Assembly: GCF_003129465.1 (NCBI RefSeq) | Contig: NZ_QFFF01000001.1 | Location: forward strand, 2,527,501-2,591,500 | Length of the DNA: 64,000 nucleotides | Origin: Sphingosinicella humi | Lineage (GTDB): Bacteria > Pseudomonadota > Alphaproteobacteria > Sphingomonadales > Sphingomonadaceae | Reading direction: 5' to 3' | In this document: positions 51,685-61,038 of the stretch, one piece after another | How positions within the stretch are numbered: the first letter of the stretch is position 1 | Layout: each line of letters starts with the position of its first letter | Program-made: the position numbers and the translations under genes | The notes under the pieces: generated by a model | The model's input: only the letters and a program-made list of their open reading frames with translations | Told to the model about the DNA's origin: nothing | Database searches by the model: none

Positions 51685-53097
51685 GTGGCGACACAGGCCC
51701 AGACCCCTTTCAGCGACTATGTGATCCGCGACATCGGCCTGGCCGCGTTCGGCCGCAAGGAGATCGAGATCGCCGAGACCGAAATGCCGGGTCTGATGGC
51801 GCTGCGTACCGAATATGGCGCCTCGAAGCCCCTCAAGGGCGCCCGCATTACCGGCTCTCTGCACATGACCATCCAGACGGCGGTGCTGATCGAGACTCTG
51901 ACGGCGCTCGGCGCCGAGGTCCGCTGGGCATCGTGCAACATCTTCTCGACCCAGGACCATGCCGCCGCCGCCATCGCCGCGACGGGCGTTCCGGTCTTCG
52001 CCGTCAAGGGCGAGACGCTCGAGGAATATTGGGACTATGTCTGCCGCATCTTCGACTGGGGCCAGGACCAGACCTGCAACATGATCCTCGACGATGGCGG
52101 CGACGCGACCATGTTCGCCCTGTGGGGCGCGCGCGTCGAGGCCGGCGAGGAACTGTTCACGCCGACCAACGAGGAAGAGGAGATCTTCGCCGCGACGCTG
52201 AAGAAGTTCCTCGCCGAGCGCCCGGGCTATCTCACCAAGACGGTCGAGACGATCAAGGGCGTCTCGGAGGAGACCACCACCGGCGTCCACCGGCTCTATG
52301 ACCTCGCCAAGAAGGGCAAGCTTCCCTTTCCGGCGATCAACGTCAACGACAGCGTCACCAAGTCTAAGTTCGACAATCTTTACGGCTGCAAGGAATCGCT
52401 CGTGGACGCGATCCGCCGCGCCACCGACGTCATGCTGGCCGGCAAGGTCGCCTGCGTCGCCGGCTTCGGCGATGTCGGCAAGGGTTCGGCCGCGTCGCTG
52501 CGGAACGGCGGCGCCCGCGTGCTCGTAACCGAGATCGACCCGATCTGCGCGCTTCAGGCCGCGATGGAGGGTTATGAGGTCGTGACGATGGAGGAGGCGA
52601 CCAAGCGTGCCGACATCTTCGTCACCGCCACCGGCAACGCCGACGTCATCACGCTCGACCATATGCGCGCGATGAAGAACATGGCGATCGTCTGCAACAT
52701 CGGCCACTTCGACAGCGAGATCCAGATCGGCGCGCTGTCGAATCTCAAATGGACCGAGATCAAGCCGCAGGTCGACGAGGTCGAGTTTCCGGACGGCAAG
52801 AAGCTCATCATCCTGTCGAAGGGCCGCCTCGTGAACCTCGGCAACGCCACGGGCCATCCGAGCTTCGTGATGAGCTCGTCCTTCACCAACCAGGTGCTCG
52901 CCCAGATCGAGCTGTGGACGAAGGCGGACGAGTATAAGAATGACGTCTATGTCCTGCCCAAGCATCTCGACGAGAAGGTCGCGGCGCTTCACCTGGAGAA
53001 GCTCGGCGTCAAGCTCACGACCCTGACGCAAAAGCAGGCCGACTATATCGGTGTGCCGGTCGAAGGGCCGTTCAAGCCCGACCATTACCGCTATTGA
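51685..53097 (+). CDS. ahcY: S-adenosylhomocysteine hydrolase
   Basis: A 470-residue NAD-dependent enzyme that splits S-adenosylhomocysteine into adenosine and homocysteine. Evidence: [18 protein letters not shown], the NAD-binding [21 protein letters not shown] and the C-terminal FKPDHYRY signature. GTG 51685 lies seven bases after AGGAG and is preferred over an in-frame upstream ATG. A terminator follows, so ahcY is probably a single-gene unit. Confidence 0.97.
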   Translation: MATQAQTPFSDYVIRDIGLAAFGRKEIEIAETEMPGLMALRTEYGASKPLKGARITGSLHMTIQTAVLIETLTALGAEVRWASCNIFSTQDHAAAAIAATGVPVFAVKGETLEEYWDYVCRIFDWGQDQTCNMILDDGGDATMFALWGARVEAGEELFTPTNEEEEIFAATLKKFLAERPGYLTKTVETIKGVSEETTTGVHRLYDLAKKGKLPFPAINVNDSVTKSKFDNLYGCKESLVDAIRRATDVMLAGKVACVAGFGDVGKGSAASLRNGGARVLVTEIDPICALQAAMEGYEVVTMEEATKRADIFVTATGNADVITLDHMRAMKNMAIVCNIGHFDSEIQIGALSNLKWTEIKPQVDEVEFPDGKKLIILSKGRLVNLGNATGHPSFVMSSSFTNQVLAQIELWTKADEYKNDVYVLPKHLDEKVAALHLEKLGVKLTTLTQKQADYIGVPVEGPFKPDHYRY

Positions 53098-53105
53098 TCC
53101 AAGCA

Positions 53106-53132
53106 GGGCCGCCATCTTCGGCGGCCCTCTTT
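53106..53132 (+). terminator. rho-independent terminator after ahcY
   Basis: An 8-bp stem GGGCCGCC/GGCGGCCC with loop ATCTTC, then TCTTTC. It lies in a 262-base gap with no gene. The rest of the gap shows no other clear structure. Confidence 0.85.
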
Positions 53133-53359
53133 CAGGCAGCCTTGCTCTCCCGGAGGCTGGTCAAAAAAGGCGTATGTTGCTCGAATAAAACCCGATCGGC
53201 CGGTTTTTCTAAGTCGGCGTTCGGACGGACCTTTCCGAGCGCTTCTGAAGGGTCCTGCCGGTCCGGTCTTCACGCCTGCGGCGGTGGGCTTTCGTTGCGG
53301 CGGCGCTCCGTCTAGACAATATCCATGCACACCGCTCCCTCGCTCCGTTCCATCGGTGA

Positions 53360-55717
53360 ATGATCGAGCTTTCTCGCACCGCCGTCGCGCTGATCGCTCT
53401 TGTCAGCGGCGCCTGGCTCTGCCTTGGCGCCTGGACGACGATCCGCGCCTCGAAACGCGGCCGCAGGGCCGCCGCCGCCCAGGAGGGCGCCGAGCGAGCG
53501 GAAGCCCTGCTCGCGTCGGGCCCCGCCATTCCCCTGATCGTCTACCGAGACGGGACCATCCAGGGTGGGGCAGCGCTGGCCGGCAGCCTCGGCCTTGCGG
53601 ACATCCCCTCGCAGTTCGCCGGCCTCGCGGGTGAAGGAGCCGGCCTGACCGCCGAGGACATGGCGCTCCTGGCCGACAATGTGGCGGCCAGCGCCGCTTC
53701 CGGCGGCGGCTTTTCCATCGCCGCGCGGGCGCAGGATTCGACCCGCGTTTACAATATCCAGGGCGCGCCGGCGCCGCCGCCTTATCCTCCGTCGACGATC
53801 GTCCTCTGGTTTACCGACGCTACCGAACGCGAGGAACAGACGGCGGCGTTTCGTGCCGAAGCGGCGGGGCTCAAGGCGGCGATCGACGCCCTCTCCGCAT
53901 TGATCGAGGCGGCGCCTTTCCCGATGTGGCACCGCGGCCCCGATCTTCGGCTCGCGATGGTCAACAGCGCCTATGTCAAAGCCGTGGAGGCCGATGATGC
54001 GCTCGCCGTGGTCGAGGCCGGCGTCGAACTGGTCGACGAGAGCGAGGAGCGCAGCCCGCTGAGCCAGGCCGCGGCCGTGCGCGAGAAGGGGCAGGCGGTC
54101 GCGCGCACCGTCCCGGCCACCATCGCCGGCGAGCGACGCATGATGCGCGTGGTTGAGGTGCCGATGGGCGCGACGGGCGTCGCCGGCTACGCGATCGACG
54201 TCGAGGAACGGGAGCAGGCGCGGGCCGACCTTACGCGCTTCGTTCGTGCCCAGCGCGACATGCTCGACCGGCTGTCCGCCGGCGTCGCTCAGTTCAGCCG
54301 CGAGCATGGCCTCATCTTCTTCAACCAGCCCTTCGCCCGCCTCTTTTCCCTGAAGATGGATTTCCTCGCCGATCGACCCGAATTCGATCGCGTGATCGAT
54401 GCGATGCGCGAGCAAGGGCATCTGCCGGAAGTCCGGGACTTTCCGGCCTGGAAGGAGGAGCGCCGGGCCTGGTTCACCTCCGATCGGGCAGCCGAGGAGG
54501 AGGACTGGCTTCTCCCCGGCGGCAAGCATCTGCGCGTCGTCGCCCAGCCCCTTCCGGACGGGGGCCTCCTCCTCATCTTCGAGGATCGCACCGAGCAGAT
54601 CCAGCTCGCCAGCGCTCGCGATACGCTGCTTCGAGTCCGCACCGCCACCTTCGACAATCTGTTCGAGGCGATCGGCGTCTTCGCCTCCGACGGGCGTCTC
54701 CACCTCTGGAATAATCGCTTCCGCGAGCTCTGGGACTTCGAGGAGGAGCATCTCGCCACGCACCCGCGCATCGACGCGATGACCCCCCATATCGGCAGGA
54801 AGCTCAAGAATCCGAACCATGCCGGGATGGTGCGCGAGCTGGTTCGAAGCGCGACCGTGGAGCGCAAGCAGCGGAGCGGCCGCGTATCGCTCACCAACGG
54901 CCGGGATTTCGAGTTCGCCGCCGTGCCGCTGCCGGACGGCAACGCACTCTTCACCATGCTCGACGTGACCGACAGCCGGAAGATCGAGACGGCCCTTCGC
55001 GAGCGCAACGAGGCGCTGGAGGATGCCGACCGGCTGAAGACCGCCTTCGTCTCCAATATGAGCTATGAGCTGAGGACGCCGCTCACATCGATCGCCGGCT
55101 TCGCCGAAATGCTGGAAGGGGGCTATGCCGGCGAGCTGAGCCCGACGGCGCAGGACTATGTAAAGGCCATCACGGATTCCGTGGCGCGCCTCAGCTCGCT
55201 CATCGACGACGTGCTCGACCTGACCCAGAGCGACAGCGGCAGCCTTTTGCTGGCCGAGGAGCAGGTGGACCTTGAGGCCTTGTGCGCCGAAGCCGTGGGG
55301 GCTGCGCGGGAAGGGGCCGGGAAGAAGTCGATCGAGCTGGCGCTGGAAATCGATCCATCGGTGGGCGCCGTCACCGGCGACCGCAGTCGCCTGCGCCAGG
55401 CGCTCGACAATGTTCTCAAGAACGCCGTCGCCTACACCGGCGAGGGCGGTCGCATCCTGGTGCATGCCGAGGGGGACAGTCTGGAGGCTGAGATCACCAT
55501 CTCCGACAATGGCAAGGGCATCGCGCCCGCCGACCGCGAGAGAATCTTCGATCGGTTCCAGCGCACCGTGGCGCCGAGGACCGGCGAGGAGGGCGCGCTC
55601 GGCCTGGGCCTGCCGCTCGCCCGCCAGTTCATCGAAGCCCATGGCGGGCGCCTGGAGCTCGAATCCGAAATAGGTAGCGGAACCACCGTCACCCTCCGCC
55701 TGCCGCGGGCGGGCTGA
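53360..55717 (+). CDS. divL: DivL-like PAS sensor kinase homologue with tyrosine at the phospho-acceptor site
   Basis: A 785-residue protein: one N-terminal helix (~8-26), several PAS-like segments (~50-550), a HisKA-type dimerisation helix pair and an HATPase domain (N-box around Asn684/Asn688, DNGKGIAP, GLGLPLARQF). The H-box reads FVSNMSYELRTPLTSI: Tyr569 replaces the phospho-acceptor His. This is the hallmark of Caulobacter DivL (Tyr550), which works in the CckA-CtrA cell-cycle pathway. The ahcY-tsaE-amgK-murU neighbourhood also fits. The symbol is assigned by these features. Confidence 0.85.
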   Translation: MIELSRTAVALIALVSGAWLCLGAWTTIRASKRGRRAAAAQEGAERAEALLASGPAIPLIVYRDGTIQGGAALAGSLGLADIPSQFAGLAGEGAGLTAEDMALLADNVAASAASGGGFSIAARAQDSTRVYNIQGAPAPPPYPPSTIVLWFTDATEREEQTAAFRAEAAGLKAAIDALSALIEAAPFPMWHRGPDLRLAMVNSAYVKAVEADDALAVVEAGVELVDESEERSPLSQAAAVREKGQAVARTVPATIAGERRMMRVVEVPMGATGVAGYAIDVEEREQARADLTRFVRAQRDMLDRLSAGVAQFSREHGLIFFNQPFARLFSLKMDFLADRPEFDRVIDAMREQGHLPEVRDFPAWKEERRAWFTSDRAAEEEDWLLPGGKHLRVVAQPLPDGGLLLIFEDRTEQIQLASARDTLLRVRTATFDNLFEAIGVFASDGRLHLWNNRFRELWDFEEEHLATHPRIDAMTPHIGRKLKNPNHAGMVRELVRSATVERKQRSGRVSLTNGRDFEFAAVPLPDGNALFTMLDVTDSRKIETALRERNEALEDADRLKTAFVSNMSYELRTPLTSIAGFAEMLEGGYAGELSPTAQDYVKAITDSVARLSSLIDDVLDLTQSDSGSLLLAEEQVDLEALCAEAVGAAREGAGKKSIELALEIDPSVGAVTGDRSRLRQALDNVLKNAVAYTGEGGRILVHAEGDSLEAEITISDNGKGIAPADRERIFDRFQRTVAPRTGEEGALGLGLPLARQFIEAHGGRLELESEIGSGTTVTLRLPRAG

Positions 55718-55727
55718 GGCGCTGCCG

Positions 55728-56174
55728 ATGATCATGCTGCCCGGCCCGGCCGAGACGGAGGCGTTCGGCGCGCGCCTTGCGGCTTTGCTGCGGCCCGGCG
55801 ACGTGGTCGCGCTGTTCGGCGATCTCGGCGCCGGCAAGACGACGCTCAGCCGGGGCGTCCTCCACGGCCTCGGCTTTTCCGGAGAGGTCGCCAGCCCGAC
55901 CTTCCCGATCGTCCAGACCTACGATCCGCCCGATGTCCGCCTGCCGCTCTGGCATGTCGACCTGTACCGTATCGAAGATCCCGAGGAGCTGGACGAGCTC
56001 GCGCTGGACGAGGGGCGCTCGGGCGGGGCGCTGCTCATCGAATGGCCGGAGCGGCTTGGCCCCGCACTGTGGCCCGATAGCCTCCGTCTGACCCTTAGCA
56101 TCGCCGGCCCCGGCGAGCGCGCCTTGACAGCCCAGGTGCCGCCCGCTTGGGAGGAGCGATGGCCGCCCCGATGA
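55728..56174 (+). CDS. tsaE: tRNA threonylcarbamoyladenosine biosynthesis ATPase TsaE
   Basis: A 148-residue ATPase of the TsaB/D/E complex that forms t6A37. It has the P-loop GDLGAGKTT (31-39), SPTFPIVQTY (Thr switch) and HVDLYRIEDPEELDELALDE. The mtaB product at 33667 acts on the same modified base. It overlaps the start of amgK. Confidence 0.93.
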   Translation: MIMLPGPAETEAFGARLAALLRPGDVVALFGDLGAGKTTLSRGVLHGLGFSGEVASPTFPIVQTYDPPDVRLPLWHVDLYRIEDPEELDELALDEGRSGGALLIEWPERLGPALWPDSLRLTLSIAGPGERALTAQVPPAWEERWPPR

Positions 56175-57163
56175 TTCCGCCTGCCGCCGCGCCCGCGTTC
56201 CTTGCCGCCCACGGCTGGGAAGGCGCCGAGATTCTGCCGCTTGCCGGCGATGCGAGCTTCCGTCGATACTTCCGCGTCGTGCGGGGCGGCGCCACCGCCG
56301 TGTTGATGGACGCGCCGCCCGCGCATGAAGATGTGGGTCCCTTCCTGAAGGTCGCCCAGTGCCTTCTCGATCGCGGCTTCGCGCCGCCCCGGCCGCTGGC
56401 TGTCGATCGCGGGCAGGGCCTGCTGTTGCTGGAAGATTTCGGCGACGATCGTGTCGGGCCGCTGCTCGCCCGCGAGCCGCGCCACGAGCACGCAATTTAC
56501 GAAATGGCGGTGGACATCCTCGCCGACCTCGCCCGCGATCCAGCCCCCGCCGACATCCCGCCCTATGACGATGCCGCCATGACGCGCGAGGTCTCGCTGT
56601 TCACCGAATGGTATGCGCCCGCGCTTGGGCTGGAGGCCGACGAGACGGCCTTCCTCGATGCGTGGCGCGAGGTTTGGGGCGAGGTGGAGAAGATCGTCGC
56701 GGAGCGGCCCGTGCTGGTTCTCCGCGATTATCATGCCGACAATCTGATGGTCCTGCCCGGCCGCGACACGCTTGGCCTGCTCGATTTCCAGGATGCGCTC
56801 GCCGGCCATCCGGCCTACGACCTCGTCTCGCTCCTCCAGGACGCCCGTCGCAACGTTGCGCCGGCGCTGGAGGAGGCGATGCTCGCCCGCTACTATGCCG
56901 CGGCCGGCGTGGCCGACAAGGATAGCTTCCGCGCGCATTACGAAATCCTCGGCGCGCAGCGGAACACCAAGATACTCGGCATCTTCACGCGGCTGTGGAA
57001 GCGCGACGGGAAACCGCACTATCTGCCGCTGCAGCCCCGGGTCTGGGGCTATCTGGAGCGCAATCTCGCCCATCCGGCGCTGGCGCCCGTCCGCGCCTGG
57101 TTCGACACGCATGTGCCGGCGAGCAAGCGCGCCGCCGCCTGGACGAAGGACGCTGCTGCGTGA
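56159..57163 (+). CDS. amgK: anomeric N-acetylmuramate/N-acetylglucosamine kinase AmgK
   Basis: A 334-residue aminoglycoside-phosphotransferase-fold kinase. The catalytic loop LRDYHADNLMVLPG and the metal-binding LLDFQDALAGHPAYDLVSLL are clear. With MurU next door it forms the known recycling bypass from MurNAc to UDP-MurNAc in pseudomonads and many alphaproteobacteria. GGGAGG sits just before ATG 56159. It overlaps tsaE by 16 bases and murU by four (GTGA). Confidence 0.9.
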   Translation: MAAPMIPPAAAPAFLAAHGWEGAEILPLAGDASFRRYFRVVRGGATAVLMDAPPAHEDVGPFLKVAQCLLDRGFAPPRPLAVDRGQGLLLLEDFGDDRVGPLLAREPRHEHAIYEMAVDILADLARDPAPADIPPYDDAAMTREVSLFTEWYAPALGLEADETAFLDAWREVWGEVEKIVAERPVLVLRDYHADNLMVLPGRDTLGLLDFQDALAGHPAYDLVSLLQDARRNVAPALEEAMLARYYAAAGVADKDSFRAHYEILGAQRNTKILGIFTRLWKRDGKPHYLPLQPRVWGYLERNLAHPALAPVRAWFDTHVPASKRAAAWTKDAAA

Positions 57164-57924
57164 CCCGATACAAGGCGCCGCTCGCCCTCCGCCCCAACCC
57201 CGCCGCCGACGTGCCTGAAGTCGCCATGGTCATGGCCGCCGGCCTCGGCAAGCGCATGCGGCCGCTGACCGCGACCCGGCCCAAGCCGTTGATCGAGGTC
57301 GCCGGCCGGACGCTCCTGGATCACAGCCTCGATCGTCTCCGCGCCGCCGGTGTCAGGAAGGCGGTCGTCAACGTCCATTATCTGGCCGACGCGCTGGAGG
57401 CGCATCTCAGCAATCGCGTCAACGGCATCGAGATCGCCGTGTCGGACGAGCGGAGCCAGCTGCTTGAAACGGGTGGCGGGCTGGTGAAGGCGTTGCCGCT
57501 CATCGATGCCGATCCCTTCCTCGTCGTCAATTCCGACAATCTGTGGATCGACGGGCCCGTCGATACGCTCCGACTGCTGGCGTCCCACTGGGACGAGGCG
57601 CGGATGGATGCGCTGCTTCTGCTGGTGCCGCTGGCGCGGGCCAATTGCCATGGCGGGCAGGGCGACTTCCACATGAGCGCCACCGGCGCGATCCGGCGCA
57701 AGAAGCCGGGCACGGTGGCGCCCTATGTCTACACCGGCATCCAGATGGCCTCGAAACGGCTGTTCGAGGGTGAGATGCCCGACGGGCCTTTCTCCACCAA
57801 TCTTCTCTGGGACCGCGCGATCGAGGCGGGCCGCTGCTTCGGCGCCGTTCATCAGGGGCTGTGGTTCGACGTCGGCGCCCCCGCCAGCATCAAGAAGACC
57901 GAAGCGGTATTGGGAGAGGTCTGA
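57160..57924 (+). CDS. murU: N-acetylmuramate alpha-1-phosphate uridylyltransferase MurU
   Basis: A 254-residue nucleotidyltransferase: MVMAAGLGKRMRPLTATRPKPLIEVAGRTLLDH (nucleotide-binding signature) and FLVVNSDNLWID (metal-binding Asp). It converts MurNAc-1-phosphate and UTP to UDP-MurNAc, feeding peptidoglycan synthesis independently of MurA/MurB. Start GTG 57160, coupled to amgK. Confidence 0.9.
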   Translation: MTRYKAPLALRPNPAADVPEVAMVMAAGLGKRMRPLTATRPKPLIEVAGRTLLDHSLDRLRAAGVRKAVVNVHYLADALEAHLSNRVNGIEIAVSDERSQLLETGGGLVKALPLIDADPFLVVNSDNLWIDGPVDTLRLLASHWDEARMDALLLLVPLARANCHGGQGDFHMSATGAIRRKKPGTVAPYVYTGIQMASKRLFEGEMPDGPFSTNLLWDRAIEAGRCFGAVHQGLWFDVGAPASIKKTEAVLGEV

Positions 57925-57931
57925 CCGACCT

Positions 57932-57995
57932 CGTTCATCCCGAGCGCAAGTGATAAGTCCGCGCCAACGCGCCTCGACTTCGCTCGGCACGAACG
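57932..57995. repeat. palindromic repeat family B, intergenic copy
   Basis: A 64-base imperfect palindrome between murU and addB. Its right arm, GCGCCTCGACTTCGCTCGGC followed by ACGAACG, is identical to that of the element inside mtaB; its left arm begins CGTTCATCCCGAGCGCA. The middle differs and is shorter. Confidence 0.8.
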
Positions 57996-58009
57996 GCTAG
58001 GCTGATGGC

Positions 58010-60937
58010 GTGAGTCAGTCCCTCTCGGTCTTCACCATTCCGCCGCATCGGGCCTTTGCCGACGCTCTCGCGGCGGGGCTCATCGCCCGCTACGGCCAGG
58101 AGAGGACCGGGCTCGCCCAGGGGCTGATCCTTGTTCCCAACAATCGCGCGGCGCGGGCCATCTCCGACGCATTCGTCCGCCGGTCGGGCGGCGGATTGCT
58201 GCTGCCGCGCCTCGTCCCCGTCGGCGATCCGGAGCTGGACGAGCGGATCGGCGGAGCGCTGGAGCCGCTGGAAGGCGAGCCCATCCCGCCCGCGATCGAT
58301 CCTATGGAGCGGCTGATGCTGCTTGCGCGGCTGGTGCAGCGGCATGGCGGCGTCGACGCGGCGGAAGCCTTCCGCCTCGCCGAGGATCTCGCTCGGACCC
58401 TCGATCAGCTCCTCGTCGAGCAGGTGGACCCGGTCCGCCTCGCCGACATCGCGGCGGAACTGCCGGACCTCTCGCTCCACTGGCAGAAGTCGCTCGACCG
58501 GCTGAGCGTGATCCTTTCCGATTGGCCGAGGCTGTTGGCGGAGCGGGGACGCATCGACCTGGCGGAGCGCCGCAACCGCCTCCTCGCGGCCGTCGCAAAA
58601 CGATGGCGGGAGCGGCCTCCGCGAGGCTTCGTCGTTGCAGCCGGCATCACGACGGCCGCGCCAGCGGTCGCGCGGCTGCTCCGCACGGTCGCGCGCCTGC
58701 CCGAAGGGATGGTCGTCATCCCGGCGCTGGACGTCGGGATGGAGGAGGAGGAATGGCGCGCGCTCGGGCCGCATGAGCCCGATCCGGTGACCGGCCGCCG
58801 CCCGCGCTCGATCGAGACTCATCCTCAATTCCACCTGAAGCTGCTGCTCGAGCGGATGAGCGTCGGACGCGACGAGGTGGAGCGCTGGCGCTGGGGCGGC
58901 GGCCGCGACGCCCCGGCGGTCCGCACGCGCGCCATCGCCAACGCGATGAAGCCGGCTCGCTTCACCGGCAAATGGCAGGCTCTGAAGCCGGCCGAGCGCC
59001 GCCTCACCGGCGTGCGCGCGCTGGAACTCGCCGATCCGGCCGAGGAGGCGCAGGCCATCGCCGTGGCCCTCCGGGAAGCGCTGGAGGAGCCCGGCCGCAC
59101 CGCCGCCCTGGTCACGCCCGATCGGGGGCTGGCGCGCCGCGTTTCCGCTCATCTCGGGCGCTGGGGCATCGAGGCGGACGACAGCGCCGGCCGGCCCCTC
59201 ACGGAGACGCCTCCGGGCACGCTGCTTCTTGCGCTCGCCACGGCGGCGGCCGAGGGGTTCGCACCGGTGCCGCTGCTGGCGCTGCTCAAGCACCCGCTGG
59301 TGATGAAGGGCGAGGGGCGTCTCCCATGGCTGGAAGGCGCCCGCCTGCTCGACCTCGCCCTTCGCGGGCCTCGGCCGCCGGCCGGACTGGAGGGGGTGAC
59401 GGCGCTTCTGTCCGACCGGACCGGCCGCGACCGAGATACGCGGGAGACGGCGCTACGCTGGTGGAGATCGGTGGTCCCCCTATTGGCGCCGCTGGAGCGA
59501 CTCGAGGGCGGCCTGCCCGCATCACTCGCTGCGCTCCGGGAGGTCGCCTCCCGACTGAGCGGCGACACGGTCTGGGCAGGCCCTGCCGGCCGCGCGACGG
59601 CCGATCTCTTTGCCAGCGCCGAGGCCGCGGCCGGGCTCGGACCGGCGGATCTCGACCCGCCGAGCCTGCCCACCGTGCTCGAACAACTGATGGGCCGAAC
59701 CGCCGTGCGCCCGCCTTATGGACAGCATCCCCGCATCTTCATCTGGGGTTTGCTCGAGGCGCGGCTCCAGCATGCCGACGTCATGATCCTGGCGGGCCTC
59801 AACGAAGGCACCTGGCCCGCATTGCCGACCCCGGACCCATGGCTCGCGCCGCGCATCCGCGCCGAACTCGGGCTGCCGAGCCTGGAGAGGCGCATCGGCC
59901 TTTCCGCCCACGATCTCGCGACCGCGCTGGGCGGCCGGCAGGTGCTCGTCACTCGCGCCCGCCGCGATGCCCGCGCGCCCGCCGTCGCCTCGCGTTTCTG
60001 GCTGCGGCTCGAGGCGATGACCGGCGGCCTCACCCGATCGCCTTACCATCGCCGTTGGGCGAAGATGCTCGACAGGCCCGAGGGGCACCGCCCGGCCGCC
60101 CAACCGGCGCCGGGGCCGCCCAGCGCCATCCGGCCGCGCGATATTTCCGTGACCGAGGTCGACCGCCTCAAGGCCGATCCGTTCGCCTTCTACGCCCGCA
60201 AGATGCTCGGCCTGTCGGCGCTGGATATCCTCGATGCCGATCCGAGCCCGGCCTGGCGCGGCAGCGCGGTCCATGCCGTGCTGGAAGGCTGGATGAAGGA
60301 GGATGACTGCGATCCGGCCAAGCTCCGCCCGCGCGCGCAGGCCTTTCTGGAAAGCGCTTCGGCCCATCCGCTGATGCGGGCGCTCTGGCAGCCGCGCCTG
60401 TTGGAAGCGATCGACTGGATCGCGGAGGAAGTCGAGACGAACCGGCGCGCAGGGAGGCTACCGCTCAGCGCCGAGGCCAAGGGGCGGATCGAAATCGCCA
60501 ACGTCGTCCTGCACGGCATGGCGGACCGCATCGACCGCGCCGCCGACGGCAGCCTCGTCATCGTCGACTACAAGACCGGAACGCCGCCCAGCGGCAAGGC
60601 GGTGGCGGAGGGCTATTCGATGCAGCTCGGCTTGCTCGGCCTCATCGCCGAACGCGGCGGTTTCAAGGAGGTGGAAGGCATCCCCGCGGCCTTCGAATAT
60701 TGGTCGCTGGCGAAGAAGGCGGGCAAGCTCGGCTTCGTGAAAAGTCCCGTCGGCGGCCGCTCGGGCATCGATCCGGCCGACTTCACGACTCTGGCGGCGC
60801 GCAACTTCATCGCCGCCGCGGAGACCTGGCTGACGGGCGGCGAGCCCTTCACGGCCAAGCTCCACCCGGAATATGCGCCCTATGGCGACTATGACCAGCT
60901 GATGCGCCTCGAGGAATGGTACGGGCGGGAGACCTGA
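58010..60937 (+). CDS. addB: double-strand break repair protein AddB
   Basis: A 975-residue AddB, partner of the AddA helicase-nuclease in recombinational repair. The N-terminal PPHRAFADALAAGL...LILVPNNRAARAI is AddB-like with a degenerate Walker region, as in alphaproteobacterial AddB. The C-terminal PD-(D/E)XK nuclease domain shows GMADRIDRAADGSLVIVDYKTG. Start GTG 58010. The addA gene that normally follows is missing here; an MFS gene lies downstream. Confidence 0.93.
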   Translation: MSQSLSVFTIPPHRAFADALAAGLIARYGQERTGLAQGLILVPNNRAARAISDAFVRRSGGGLLLPRLVPVGDPELDERIGGALEPLEGEPIPPAIDPMERLMLLARLVQRHGGVDAAEAFRLAEDLARTLDQLLVEQVDPVRLADIAAELPDLSLHWQKSLDRLSVILSDWPRLLAERGRIDLAERRNRLLAAVAKRWRERPPRGFVVAAGITTAAPAVARLLRTVARLPEGMVVIPALDVGMEEEEWRALGPHEPDPVTGRRPRSIETHPQFHLKLLLERMSVGRDEVERWRWGGGRDAPAVRTRAIANAMKPARFTGKWQALKPAERRLTGVRALELADPAEEAQAIAVALREALEEPGRTAALVTPDRGLARRVSAHLGRWGIEADDSAGRPLTETPPGTLLLALATAAAEGFAPVPLLALLKHPLVMKGEGRLPWLEGARLLDLALRGPRPPAGLEGVTALLSDRTGRDRDTRETALRWWRSVVPLLAPLERLEGGLPASLAALREVASRLSGDTVWAGPAGRATADLFASAEAAAGLGPADLDPPSLPTVLEQLMGRTAVRPPYGQHPRIFIWGLLEARLQHADVMILAGLNEGTWPALPTPDPWLAPRIRAELGLPSLERRIGLSAHDLATALGGRQVLVTRARRDARAPAVASRFWLRLEAMTGGLTRSPYHRRWAKMLDRPEGHRPAAQPAPGPPSAIRPRDISVTEVDRLKADPFAFYARKMLGLSALDILDADPSPAWRGSAVHAVLEGWMKEDDCDPAKLRPRAQAFLESASAHPLMRALWQPRLLEAIDWIAEEVETNRRAGRLPLSAEAKGRIEIANVVLHGMADRIDRAADGSLVIVDYKTGTPPSGKAVAEGYSMQLGLLGLIAERGGFKEVEGIPAAFEYWSLAKKAGKLGFVKSPVGGRSGIDPADFTTLAARNFIAAAETWLTGGEPFTAKLHPEYAPYGDYDQLMRLEEWYGRET

Positions 60938-61038
60938 CTTCAAGAGGCGTTCGCGGTGCCGTTTCGCTCGAACCATCGGCGATTGCCATGAGGGCTGTGG
61001 CCTGTAGTTTGCTGCCACCAAAGACGAGGGGAGGGGCA

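Noticed and set aside
53312-55837. 841-codon minus-strand frame opposite the DivL-like gene
   Set aside because: Antisense shadow; composition is His/Arg/Gly-rich without any recognisable domain.
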